From the NCBI RefSeq assembly GCF_013127955.1, contig NZ_CP053435.1:1798001-1862000 (forward strand): a DNA stretch of 64,000 bases, read 5' to 3'. The first letter of the stretch is position 1. Each line of letters begins with the position of its first letter. The position numbers and the translations under genes are program-made. Of the stretch, positions 17,854-25,358 are shown in pieces. Origin of the DNA: Spirosoma taeanense. GTDB lineage: Bacteria; Bacteroidota; Bacteroidia; Cytophagales; Spirosomataceae. The notes under the pieces are model-generated. The model was given only the letters and a program-made list of their open reading frames with translations, did no database searches and was not told the DNA's origin.

Positions 17854-18657
17854 TTAGTGGTTCAGTAACCAGTTCCGGACGCGTGGGTTAAAGTCATCAA
17901 TGCATTCCCAGTGGAAGGCGTGCCCGGCTTCTTCATAAAGGTGAAGTTCACAACCGGGGATAGCGCCGGCGACCTCGTTGCTCATCCAGACGGGAGTGAA
18001 CTGATCCTGCCGTCCACCAATAACGAGGCTGGGAACTGTAATCCTGCCCAGGTCGGTCAGCGTATTGTGATGTATACAGGCTTCGGCCTGCCCTTCGAGG
18101 CCATGCAGCGGCTGTGGGCTGGGGTCGGTAGCGGCCAGCTGGCGACCAGCCAGCAAATCTGCATACATCACGTCGTTATCCCAGCTTGGTTTGGCGTAGA
18201 TCAGGAGCTGGATGTAGTTAGCGAATTCGTCGGGCCGCAGCCGGGCTTTGATGGTTGCCATGTGTCGGAAGATAGCCTCTGCCCTGCGGTCGCAACGAGC
18301 CCAGGGGCACATGAGCACCAGCGACCGGACTTTATTGGGATGCCTCAGAGCAAGTTGCTGGGCAATGGTACTTCCCATTGAAACACCAACGACCCGAACG
18401 GCGGACAGGTCAAGCTGATCAATCAACCCGGCATAATCGTCGGCCATCTGGGCGGTGGTGTAAGGACCTGCGGGCTTATCGGATTGACCAACGCCCCGAT
18501 TGTCGCCGAAGATGCAGTGAAAGTGGTGTTGCCAGTCATCGACGTGCTTTTCCCAGACTGATCCGGGGGCCGTAATACCCATGATCAGCAACAAGGGGTC
18601 ACCTGTTCCGCGCTCTTCGTAATACAGTTGAATGCCGTTGGTGTGTGCAAAGGGCAT
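17854..18657 (-). CDS. Alpha/beta hydrolase
   Basis: This is a 267-residue alpha/beta-hydrolase-fold enzyme with a complete triad: Ser93 in the nucleophile elbow GVSMGS, Asp218 in GGRQDQF, and His246 in EEAGHAFHW. The oxyanion region is LIMGITAPGSVW, and DNRGVGQSDKP is the usual block before the elbow. There is no signal peptide, so it is cytosolic. The closest general group is small esterases/lactonases; a sugar-lactonase or ester-removing role would fit the neighbouring epimerase and TIM barrel but is inference. The frame also opens from a TTG two codons upstream; ATG 18657 is preferred. It lies 21 bp after the TIM-barrel gene, so the three are probably one operon. Confidence 0.85.
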   Translation of the reverse strand: MPFAHTNGIQLYYEERGTGDPLLLIMGITAPGSVWEKHVDDWQHHFHCIFGDNRGVGQSDKPAGPYTTAQMADDYAGLIDQLDLSAVRVVGVSMGSTIAQQLALRHPNKVRSLVLMCPWARCDRRAEAIFRHMATIKARLRPDEFANYIQLLIYAKPSWDNDVMYADLLAGRQLAATDPSPQPLHGLEGQAEACIHHNTLTDLGRITVPSLVIGGRQDQFTPVWMSNEVAGAIPGCELHLYEEAGHAFHWECIDDFNPRVRNWLLNH

Positions 18658-18678
18658 AAGCAATCGTTAAAAAGGTGG

Positions 18679-19506
18679 TTATTTCAGCGATGGAAGCAGT
18701 GTTTCATACACCCACCGTCCGTCGTGGAGCGTTACGCCATCCGGGTCATCCATGGCTTCGGGGCCTTCGTCTTCGCAAATAATCCAGCCGTTGTACTGCC
18801 GTTCAACCAGCCACCGGGTAATGCCCGCAAAGTCTACCTTGCCATTGCCCAGCAGCGCAAACTCAGGTTCGCCGTTCCAGTCTTTGAAGTGGACAAGATT
18901 GATCAGCTCAGCATACTCTTTCATCTTGGTCAGGGGGTCCATGCCGCCGTTGATCAGGTGGCCGACATCGGGCGTCCATCCGGTAACGGATGCGTCGAGC
19001 GATTCGAGAATAACGCGGTAATCTTCTTCCGTGCGGGTTATAGAGGAGTGGGGTGAGTTGGGATGGAAGCTGCACGGTACGCCCTGATCAACCGCCCGGC
19101 GGGATACCTGGTTGACAATGTTAACCAGATTTCGCCGACGTGTTTCGAGGTCATGACGTCCCGTTGGTTTCTGGACCGTACACAGCAGCGCGCCCGGGAA
19201 GTGTTTCAGCAAGGCAATGCACCGGTCGGCTTCGCGCCGTTCCTGTTCGGTTTCGCTGGCTCCGTTCCAGTCCAGGGCCAGGGCAATGGCGGCCAGCTCG
19301 ACATTGTGTTCCCGGAGTTTTCGGCCCAGACTTTCCGGATCGGGCAAATCCCCCATCCAGTTAAAAATTGGCTCGATACCGGCAAAACCGGCCTGGGCCG
19401 TAATCTCGATCATATGCCCCTGGCGATTGGCATGGGTCTGACCGTTGTTATTCATAAACCAGGTGTAAGCTTCGGCTCCGAAGCGGAATGGAAAAGAAGA
19501 ATTCAC
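18679..19506 (-). CDS. Sugar phosphate isomerase/epimerase-like TIM barrel protein
   Basis: This is a xylose-isomerase-like (AP endonuclease 2 family) TIM barrel of 275 residues, cytosolic. Metal-binding-type segments are seen at IEPIFNW, SFHPNSPHS, WTPDVGHLINGG, LVHFKDWNG and ICEDEGPEA. The group includes inosose dehydratases, hydroxypyruvate isomerases and 3-keto-sugar processing enzymes, and the exact reaction is not decidable here. The start is GTG 19506: the next Met is at residue 18, after the conserved first strand (FPFRFGAEAYTWF). It is the first gene after a long hairpin (19556-19622) that follows the SGNH/cytochrome gene. Confidence 0.82.
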   Translation of the reverse strand: MNSSFPFRFGAEAYTWFMNNNGQTHANRQGHMIEITAQAGFAGIEPIFNWMGDLPDPESLGRKLREHNVELAAIALALDWNGASETEQERREADRCIALLKHFPGALLCTVQKPTGRHDLETRRRNLVNIVNQVSRRAVDQGVPCSFHPNSPHSSITRTEEDYRVILESLDASVTGWTPDVGHLINGGMDPLTKMKEYAELINLVHFKDWNGEPEFALLGNGKVDFAGITRWLVERQYNGWIICEDEGPEAMDDPDGVTLHDGRWVYETLLPSLK

Positions 19507-19555
19507 AGCGAATGCGTTAAGGTAATGGGCCGGTTTGGCCGGTAATGATTAAAGC

Positions 19556-19622
19556 GTACAGTCGATTGCTTACGCGTCCGAATGCCTGCCAAAAATTCGG
19601 GCGCGTGAGCAATCGACTGTAC
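19556..19622 (-). terminator. 28-bp-arm stem-loop directly after the SGNH/cytochrome gene
   Basis: The arms at 19556-19583 and 19595-19622 are complementary at 26 of 28 positions with an 11-nt loop, and abut the stop codon of the gene ending at 19623. The two non-Watson-Crick positions are G-U wobbles in a plus-strand RNA but A-C mismatches in a minus-strand RNA. There is no strong T-run on either side. It is probably a terminator or an mRNA 3'-end stabiliser. Confidence 0.6.
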
Positions 19623-22600
19623 TTATTTTTCCATCGGGTGTTCGCGGAGCAGCTGATCCGGCGAGTAGAAGTCGGTTTTCTTTTCGGTAGCCGCTCTGAC
19701 TTTTTTCACCTGATCCGGCAGAATCGCGGGAGCCTTATTGCCAAATGAATTTCGGACGTAAGTCAGCACAGCGGCTATCTCGTCGTCTTTCAGCAGACCG
19801 CCGAACGGGGTCATCGGCACCTGACCAGGATAGGTTTTTCCAGCGACTTCAATCGGGCCGAGCAGCCCTTTCAAGGCCAGCTTGATTAATCGCTCTTCAT
19901 TGCCGGTTACCCAGTTGGAACCCGTGAGCGGGGGGAAGCCAGAGGCCGTGAGCCCCTTCCCATCGGGCTGATGACAGGTCGTGCAGTAGCCTTCCCGGCC
20001 GTAAATCTCCTTACCCATCGCCAGCAATTCGCCTTCTTTACCTTTCAGCATCGAGCTGGCCACTACTGGCTTTTCCCTGGCAACGTTCCGGTCGTTCAGA
20101 TGGGCTTCGGCCGCTTCATAGGCATGTACCATCCAGTCGTCGAGGGGCTTTTTCTTTGCTTCGGCCAGAACCGGCAGACCTTTTTCTTTGCCAATCCAGG
20201 AGGCTGCCACAATCGCGGCCAGTCGAACCCGGCTGTTTTCGTCGCGGGCGGCCTGCATCAGCAAATCGGCCTGATCGGCTACCTGATGACCCGTGTAGCG
20301 AACCACCTGAACGGCTGCGGCCCGGGCGTGGTAATCCTTCGCTTTCAGCAGTTGCCGCAGCAGCTTCTGATCAACTTTGTCCAGACCCCAGCTCACCCAT
20401 AGCCCTTCGAGTAGGTGATGCTCGTAGCGGGGGTCATTCTTATCCAGTCCGGCTACCCAGGTAGTTAGTTTTGCCAGCACCTGCGAAGCATCCCGGCCCC
20501 GCAATTCCCGACGCGTTCGGTAGCGCGTTCGGTATTCGGGTAGTTTGAGGTTATCGAGCAGTTGCTCAATGCTCGCTCCATCGATCTTGGCGGGTGTAAC
20601 CAGCGGTCTCGACGGATACGTAATCCGGTAAATCCGGCCGTGCGAATGGTCGCGCAGGGGGTCGCGGGCATTATGCTGCATGTGGCCGATCAGGATGTTG
20701 TGCCAGTCGATGACGTACAGTGAACCATCGGGGGCAAACTCCATATCGACGGGCCGGAAGTTACGGTCCTCACTCACGACCAGATCGGCCCGGTGGCGGC
20801 TCTTGTAGCCGGTGCCATCGTCAACCAGGGTGTGTTCTTTCATCCCCAGGAAACCAATGGTGTTGTTAATGAGCAGATCGCCCTGAATTTCGTCCGGGAA
20901 GTGGCGGCTGGACACGAACTCCAGGCCGGAGGTGGGCCGCACGCGATGCGCATCTTCAATCAACTGAACAGATTTATGGGTAGCTTCACCGTAACGAGGC
21001 AGGACTGAACCCGGCATCATCCAGCGGACATCCGGGCTGGACGTTTCGGCCAAAAACGGCTGTCCCCACTCGTCAAAGGCAATGCCCCAGGGGTTTGGGA
21101 TGGAAAGCTGGGCGGTACGTTCCAGCTTCTTCAGCTGGGGCGCGTACCGATAGAAGCCGCCGTTGGTTGCCCGAACCGGACCGTAAGGAGTTTCGACGTT
21201 AGTATGCAGAAACACCCCTTCGCCGGAATAGATAGCCCCCGACGGATCGACCGTAAAGGCGTGGCTGTTGTGGTGCGTGTCGTGATCGTCAAAGCCACTC
21301 AGCAGTATTTCGCTTTTGTCGGCCTTGTCGTCGCCGTTGGTATCGGTGAACAGTTTCAGGTTGGTGCCCTGTGAGATATACACCCCTTCTTTGGCGATTT
21401 CGAAGCCGAGCGGCAGGTGCAGGTGATCCGCGAAAACAGTTTGTTTGTCGGCTTTACCGTCGCCGTTGGTATCTTCAAAAATCAGGATTTTGTCGTTGGG
21501 CCTGGGGTCGCCGGGTTTGTAGTGCGGGTAACTGGGCATGGCTGCTACCCAGAGCCGCCCCTTGTTATCAAACGACATCTGCATGGGCTTGGCCAGATCC
21601 GGGAACTCCTGCTCAGAAGCAAACAGCTCGATTTTATAGCCTGGTGGTACTTTCAGCTTACTCAGTGCATCCTCGCCGTAAAGGTATTTCAGGCTACCGT
21701 TCTTCTCGGGGTTATAGTTGGTTTTGACCGTAGGTAGTACCCGGGTTCGCTTATCGGCGGCTGCAATGTCCATACGTTGGCCTTTAGCCGCGGCCAGCCA
21801 GACGGCCGTATCCCGAATGGCGGTCATCTGCCGGATTTTCTCGATCTCGGCCGGGTAGTTATCCGGACCAAACGGATTGTACCGACGGCCATAGGCATGC
21901 ACTCCGTTGGGGATTTTGTAATCGTTGTGCCACATCCAGTTCTTTTCCAGAACGGCTTCGTGAACCAGTTTCCGGTTCGCTTCTGCTTTTGCCGGGCGTT
22001 TGCCAAACACCTGGTCGGCCAGCAGAGTCCCCAGCTTTTTGTAGCCCTCATCATTGAGCTGCGAACCGTCAATTGTCAGCGGCTCCTGGCTGGCAGCGTA
22101 CCAGTTCTGGGAAGGCGTAAAGGCATCGACAAAAAGGACCTCTCCTGTGTTCCGGCTGTTCTGATCGGCGACTTCCTTCATCGCCTTCGCGTACAGCGCC
22201 AGATTCTCGTTTTCCCGTTTGCCATTCGGCAGATCAAACTTATCCGACAGGTCTTCAAAGGCAATCGGCGATACCAGAGCCAGTTGCGGAGCCGTCGTGC
22301 CATTGTATTTCTGGCTCAGCGTATGCTTGACAAAGGCATCCAGTTCGGCTTTGAAGTTAGCCAGCCCTTTCTGGCCCTGGAAGGATTCGTTATAGCCGAA
22401 AAACGCAACAATTACGTCGGTTTTAAGCCGGGTTAGCCACTGGTCGGGCGTTTCGAAATGACCAATACTGCCCGAGTTATTCGCCAGTTCGGTCTGGAAC
22501 TTCTCGGCGCCGGGAAAGGCCCAGGGCGTGTTTCGGCTGGCGTGGGGCCGAAAACCGGGCGTATCACCACCGTCGCACATGTTGCGGATAAATAGCGAAT

Positions 22601-22814
22601 GCGATGGGTAACGGACCTGCATTTCGGTCTCGAAATGGCCGTAATTCATCATCCTTGACCCCAGGTTGTTGCCAAGCAAAATGATATGAGAGCCTGGTTT
22701 TATCGCCAGAGGTTCGGTTCTGTTTATCTGAAACGCACTGAACGCAATAATGATCAGGCTAACCGCTAGGAGCAGGCCCGACAGGGTTTTCTTTTGACGA
22801 ACAAACGAAGACAT
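19623..22814 (-). CDS. SGNH-like / PVC-type propeller / HEAT / cytochrome c fusion protein
   Basis: This is a large periplasmic protein of 1063 residues with an N-terminal signal anchor (LSGLLLAVSLIIIAFSAF, about 12-29). Residues 45-280 form an SGNH-hydrolase-like domain. Residues 375-760 form the membrane-bound-dehydrogenase propeller (PGYKIELFASE, NGRLWVAAMP-type blade, DTNGDGKADK, IDWHNILIGHMQHN). Residues 770-930 are HEAT-like helices, and a class I cytochrome c follows with CTTCH (Cys944 to His948) and a distal Met near PMTPFG. In the SGNH domain the GDS serine block reads LLGNNLGS and the DxxH block reads DGSQLN, so the catalytic Ser and His appear to be missing. The frame opens 27 codons earlier, but those codons lie inside the ThuA gene, so ATG 22814 is chosen. 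Confidence 0.88.
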   Translation of the reverse strand: MSSFVRQKKTLSGLLLAVSLIIIAFSAFQINRTEPLAIKPGSHIILLGNNLGSRMMNYGHFETEMQVRYPSHSLFIRNMCDGGDTPGFRPHASRNTPWAFPGAEKFQTELANNSGSIGHFETPDQWLTRLKTDVIVAFFGYNESFQGQKGLANFKAELDAFVKHTLSQKYNGTTAPQLALVSPIAFEDLSDKFDLPNGKRENENLALYAKAMKEVADQNSRNTGEVLFVDAFTPSQNWYAASQEPLTIDGSQLNDEGYKKLGTLLADQVFGKRPAKAEANRKLVHEAVLEKNWMWHNDYKIPNGVHAYGRRYNPFGPDNYPAEIEKIRQMTAIRDTAVWLAAAKGQRMDIAAADKRTRVLPTVKTNYNPEKNGSLKYLYGEDALSKLKVPPGYKIELFASEQEFPDLAKPMQMSFDNKGRLWVAAMPSYPHYKPGDPRPNDKILIFEDTNGDGKADKQTVFADHLHLPLGFEIAKEGVYISQGTNLKLFTDTNGDDKADKSEILLSGFDDHDTHHNSHAFTVDPSGAIYSGEGVFLHTNVETPYGPVRATNGGFYRYAPQLKKLERTAQLSIPNPWGIAFDEWGQPFLAETSSPDVRWMMPGSVLPRYGEATHKSVQLIEDAHRVRPTSGLEFVSSRHFPDEIQGDLLINNTIGFLGMKEHTLVDDGTGYKSRHRADLVVSEDRNFRPVDMEFAPDGSLYVIDWHNILIGHMQHNARDPLRDHSHGRIYRITYPSRPLVTPAKIDGASIEQLLDNLKLPEYRTRYRTRRELRGRDASQVLAKLTTWVAGLDKNDPRYEHHLLEGLWVSWGLDKVDQKLLRQLLKAKDYHARAAAVQVVRYTGHQVADQADLLMQAARDENSRVRLAAIVAASWIGKEKGLPVLAEAKKKPLDDWMVHAYEAAEAHLNDRNVAREKPVVASSMLKGKEGELLAMGKEIYGREGYCTTCHQPDGKGLTASGFPPLTGSNWVTGNEERLIKLALKGLLGPIEVAGKTYPGQVPMTPFGGLLKDDEIAAVLTYVRNSFGNKAPAILPDQVKKVRAATEKKTDFYSPDQLLREHPMEK

Positions 22815-22818
22815 GTGC

Positions 22819-23724
22819 TCAGAATTTTTTGGGGTGGCCGTAGGGCACGTTAATGTCAATTTTTCCTTTCCATCGTTTGGGGACTGGCTTTCCAAGCTCC
22901 CAATGAATGGCGTTGATCACCATTCGTTGGAAGGGCTCCAGGCGAAAATCTTCGGGGTGGCCCAGGGTGGTCAGAAAAGTTTTGCCACCCCACTGGTTCT
23001 GCCAGGTCCAGGCAACGGGGTTGTCGATGGCCGGTTTGTCGGGGTTAACGGCTTTGCCCATCAGCAGCGGAACGGCTCCTTTGGCGGGGTAGTCAGGCAG
23101 CACGCGGTAAAGCCAGGACGACGCATGGAAGCTGGGCTCTACGCCGGTCAGGATGGGGTGGCTGGCCGCTTCGGGAATAACTGTAACGTCGGTGGTGCTC
23201 TGGTGACCGTAGTGCGTGTGTTTGGCGGCACCGCCCCAGCCCGGCGGACTCCCGAAGGCAAACTCACCGAAGGCGTTCCAGCGTCGGCGTTCGTCGCCCT
23301 CCGGGTAATTGAAGGCGTGGGTCGTGGTGCGGAAACCCATTACCGGCTTGCCCGATTTCAAGTAGTCTTCAATGAAATTGAGCTGGTCTTGGGGGAGTTG
23401 GCGCCAGCGAAGATAAAAAACGGCCAGGTCGGCCTCGCGCAGGGCTTCCAGACCGGGAATGTCTTTTTCACCGTTGTAGTCGGGATAGGCTGTGAGGACT
23501 TTAGTCCGCATGCTATAGTTCTTTTCCAGCTCAGCGGCAATTAGCGGCAGGGTCAGTTCGCCACTGTATTCGTGATCGCCCGTTACGAATACAACGTAAG
23601 GTTTATCAGCTGCGGCCGCATTGGGATTTAAGCTACGGGCAACGGCTTCGGTCCAGCCGGTCAGGCCGGTTGCCGCCAGTAAGGCGGTGGTTTGTTTTAG
23701 AAAAGCTCGACGTTGGGTTTTCAT
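22819..23724 (-). CDS. ThuA domain protein, secreted
   Basis: This is a ThuA-family (trehalose-utilisation type, class I glutamine amidotransferase-like fold) protein of 301 residues. The N-terminus has a twin-arginine-like signal (RRAFLKQTTALLAATGL). The fold is readable from VVFVTGDHEYSGE, EADLAVFYLRWRQLP, MGFRTTTHAF, HPILTGVEPSF and LTTLGHPEDF. No catalytic Cys of true amidotransferases is visible at the usual place. The family is associated with periplasmic disaccharide and keto-sugar use, but its reaction is not settled. It lies 4 bp upstream of the SGNH/cytochrome gene, so the two are translated from one message and probably act on the same substrate. Confidence 0.87.
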   Translation of the reverse strand: MKTQRRAFLKQTTALLAATGLTGWTEAVARSLNPNAAAADKPYVVFVTGDHEYSGELTLPLIAAELEKNYSMRTKVLTAYPDYNGEKDIPGLEALREADLAVFYLRWRQLPQDQLNFIEDYLKSGKPVMGFRTTTHAFNYPEGDERRRWNAFGEFAFGSPPGWGGAAKHTHYGHQSTTDVTVIPEAASHPILTGVEPSFHASSWLYRVLPDYPAKGAVPLLMGKAVNPDKPAIDNPVAWTWQNQWGGKTFLTTLGHPEDFRLEPFQRMVINAIHWELGKPVPKRWKGKIDINVPYGHPKKF

Positions 23725-23799
23725 GAAGGGCAGTTTGAGAATAGGAGCCGGGGCTAATCAGATAAGCAGTTTTTGCCCTGAATTTACTTAGTCGAAAAC

Positions 23800-23827
23800 A
23801 GGTGGAGCCCGGTTTCGGGCTCCACCT
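23800..23827 (-). terminator. terminator after the second susD
   Basis: A perfect 12-bp stem (arms 23800-23811 and 23816-23827, AGGTGGAGCCCG / CGGGCTCCACCT) with a 4-nt loop lies 7 bp beyond the susD stop. It is followed on the minus strand by a T-rich TGTTTTCG. It separates the sigma/FecR/susCD unit from thuA. Confidence 0.78.
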
Positions 23828-23833
23828 AATCCG

Positions 23834-25339
23834 TTAATACCCCGGGTTTTGCTTTAAGTTGCTGTTGTTGCGGATTTCGGCGGTTGGAATTGGGAACAGT
23901 AGTTCGCGTTCCTTCAGCACAGGCCCGTAGGAGAACTTATGCCCTACGTAATTCTCAAACGTTTTCGTCGATACGTTAAACGCCTTCCGAAGCCGGACCA
24001 TATCGAACCAGGTCTTGTTCTCAAAGCTTAGTTCATACCAGCGTTCCCGCCAGATCGCTTCCCGTAACTGCTCTTTGGTCAGGCCCGCCAGATCGGGCAG
24101 ATTCGCCCGCTTTCTGATTTTGTTGACCGCTTCGTATCCATCAGCCGACGGTCCAGATACTTCATTGGTTGCTTCGGCGTAGATCAGCAGCACTTCCGCG
24201 TAACGCAGTAGGGGCCAGTTCAGGTCGCTGGATGTGGTGGTGAGGTGTGCCTGCGTGTCGAAATGTTTAAAGATATAATACCCACCCAGATCAACGGTTT
24301 TGCTTCGGTTGTCGCTCAGCGTGTAGGTGCGGTAATAGAACTGCTTTTCTTCGGCCCGTTTGTCGCCTTTTTCGTAGGATTCGACAAACTCTTTGTTGGC
24401 GAAAATAGCACCCGTTTCATCGGAATAGGCCGATATGCCCTGATTGTAGGGAATAATGGACGTTTGCCAGCCCGACGGCTGGATATTAGCCGCAAACTGA
24501 ACCATGAAGATGTTTTCGCCGGTGTTCTTTCGGGCTGGACTGTGCAGGTCATCGTAGGTAGTAAACAGGCTGTACTGATTACTCTTGATGACTTCGCTGG
24601 CTTTGTCGGCGGCTTTCCTGAAGTACTCCGCGCCTTTCTGCAGGGGGGAGCCGGCCATAGTCAGGTATACACTCGCCAGCAGCGATTTGATGGCACCCAG
24701 CGTTACCCGGCCGGATGGATCGACGAAGGGTAAGCCCGACGTTTCGGCCTGGGTCAGGTCCTCAACAATCTGTTTGTAGATTTCTTCTTCGGTGGCCTGC
24801 TTCGGGTAAAGATTCTCCGAGGTCAGGCCAATAGGGGTCGTGATCAGCGGCACCTTACCAAAAATGCGAACAAGGTTGTAGTAATAATGCGCCCGCAGGA
24901 ACCGGGCTTCACCTAGAGCCTTGTTTTTGTTGGCTTCGGGCATGGTGATATTGGGGATGTTCGCCAGCGCCAGGTTGGCATTGGCAATGCCCTTGTAGCT
25001 GCTCACCCAGTACACCCGACCGTATTCGTTATCCGACGTATTTACCAGATTGCGAACGAAAATGCTGTTCTGGGCCTGCCCCAACTCGGTGTTGGCCAGG
25101 CCGGTTGCAAATTCCAGCATCATCCAGGGAGCGCCGTTGAAGCCCCCACCCGTCGTTGTTTTCAGGTTATCATAAATCGAATTGACCACGCTGGTGGCGT
25201 GTTCGGGCCGGGTAAAGTAATTGTCAACGGTAAAGTTCGATTTGTCGGTTTCTTCCAGGAAATCTGAGCAGGACGATCCGCAGACGAGCAGCATCGCACC
25301 GAGTAGCCATTGATTGGTAAATTTTATAGCCGTTTTCAT
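23834..25339 (-). CDS. SusD/RagB nutrient-binding lipoprotein
   Basis: This is the surface lipoprotein partner of the STN-SusC encoded 19 bp upstream. It has about 501 residues from ATG 25339; the frame continues ten codons further upstream into the susC stop region, which is not likely to be used. The lipobox is CGSSC. The SusD N-terminal helices (DNYFTRPEHATSVVNSIYD, YVSSYKGIANANLALANI), the TPR-like middle (ARFLRAHYYYNLVRIFGKVP) and the C-terminal motifs (RYAEVLLIYAEA, IWRERWYELSFE, NPGY end) are all present. This is the classical RagB/SusD family, unlike the first SusD. It is followed by a strong terminator. Ligand unknown. Confidence 0.95.
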   Translation of the reverse strand: MKTAIKFTNQWLLGAMLLVCGSSCSDFLEETDKSNFTVDNYFTRPEHATSVVNSIYDNLKTTTGGGFNGAPWMMLEFATGLANTELGQAQNSIFVRNLVNTSDNEYGRVYWVSSYKGIANANLALANIPNITMPEANKNKALGEARFLRAHYYYNLVRIFGKVPLITTPIGLTSENLYPKQATEEEIYKQIVEDLTQAETSGLPFVDPSGRVTLGAIKSLLASVYLTMAGSPLQKGAEYFRKAADKASEVIKSNQYSLFTTYDDLHSPARKNTGENIFMVQFAANIQPSGWQTSIIPYNQGISAYSDETGAIFANKEFVESYEKGDKRAEEKQFYYRTYTLSDNRSKTVDLGGYYIFKHFDTQAHLTTTSSDLNWPLLRYAEVLLIYAEATNEVSGPSADGYEAVNKIRKRANLPDLAGLTKEQLREAIWRERWYELSFENKTWFDMVRLRKAFNVSTKTFENYVGHKFSYGPVLKERELLFPIPTAEIRNNSNLKQNPGY

Positions 25340-25358
25340 ACTGTCAGTTTTGAAAAGA

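Noticed and set aside
16920..19506. The two TIM-barrel proteins at 16920 and 18679 as a tandem duplication
   Set aside because: Their metal-site segments and lengths differ; they belong to separate subfamilies.
22815..22895. 27-residue N-terminal extension of the SGNH/cytochrome protein
   Set aside because: These codons overlap the 3' end of the ThuA gene in another frame and precede the natural start of the signal anchor.
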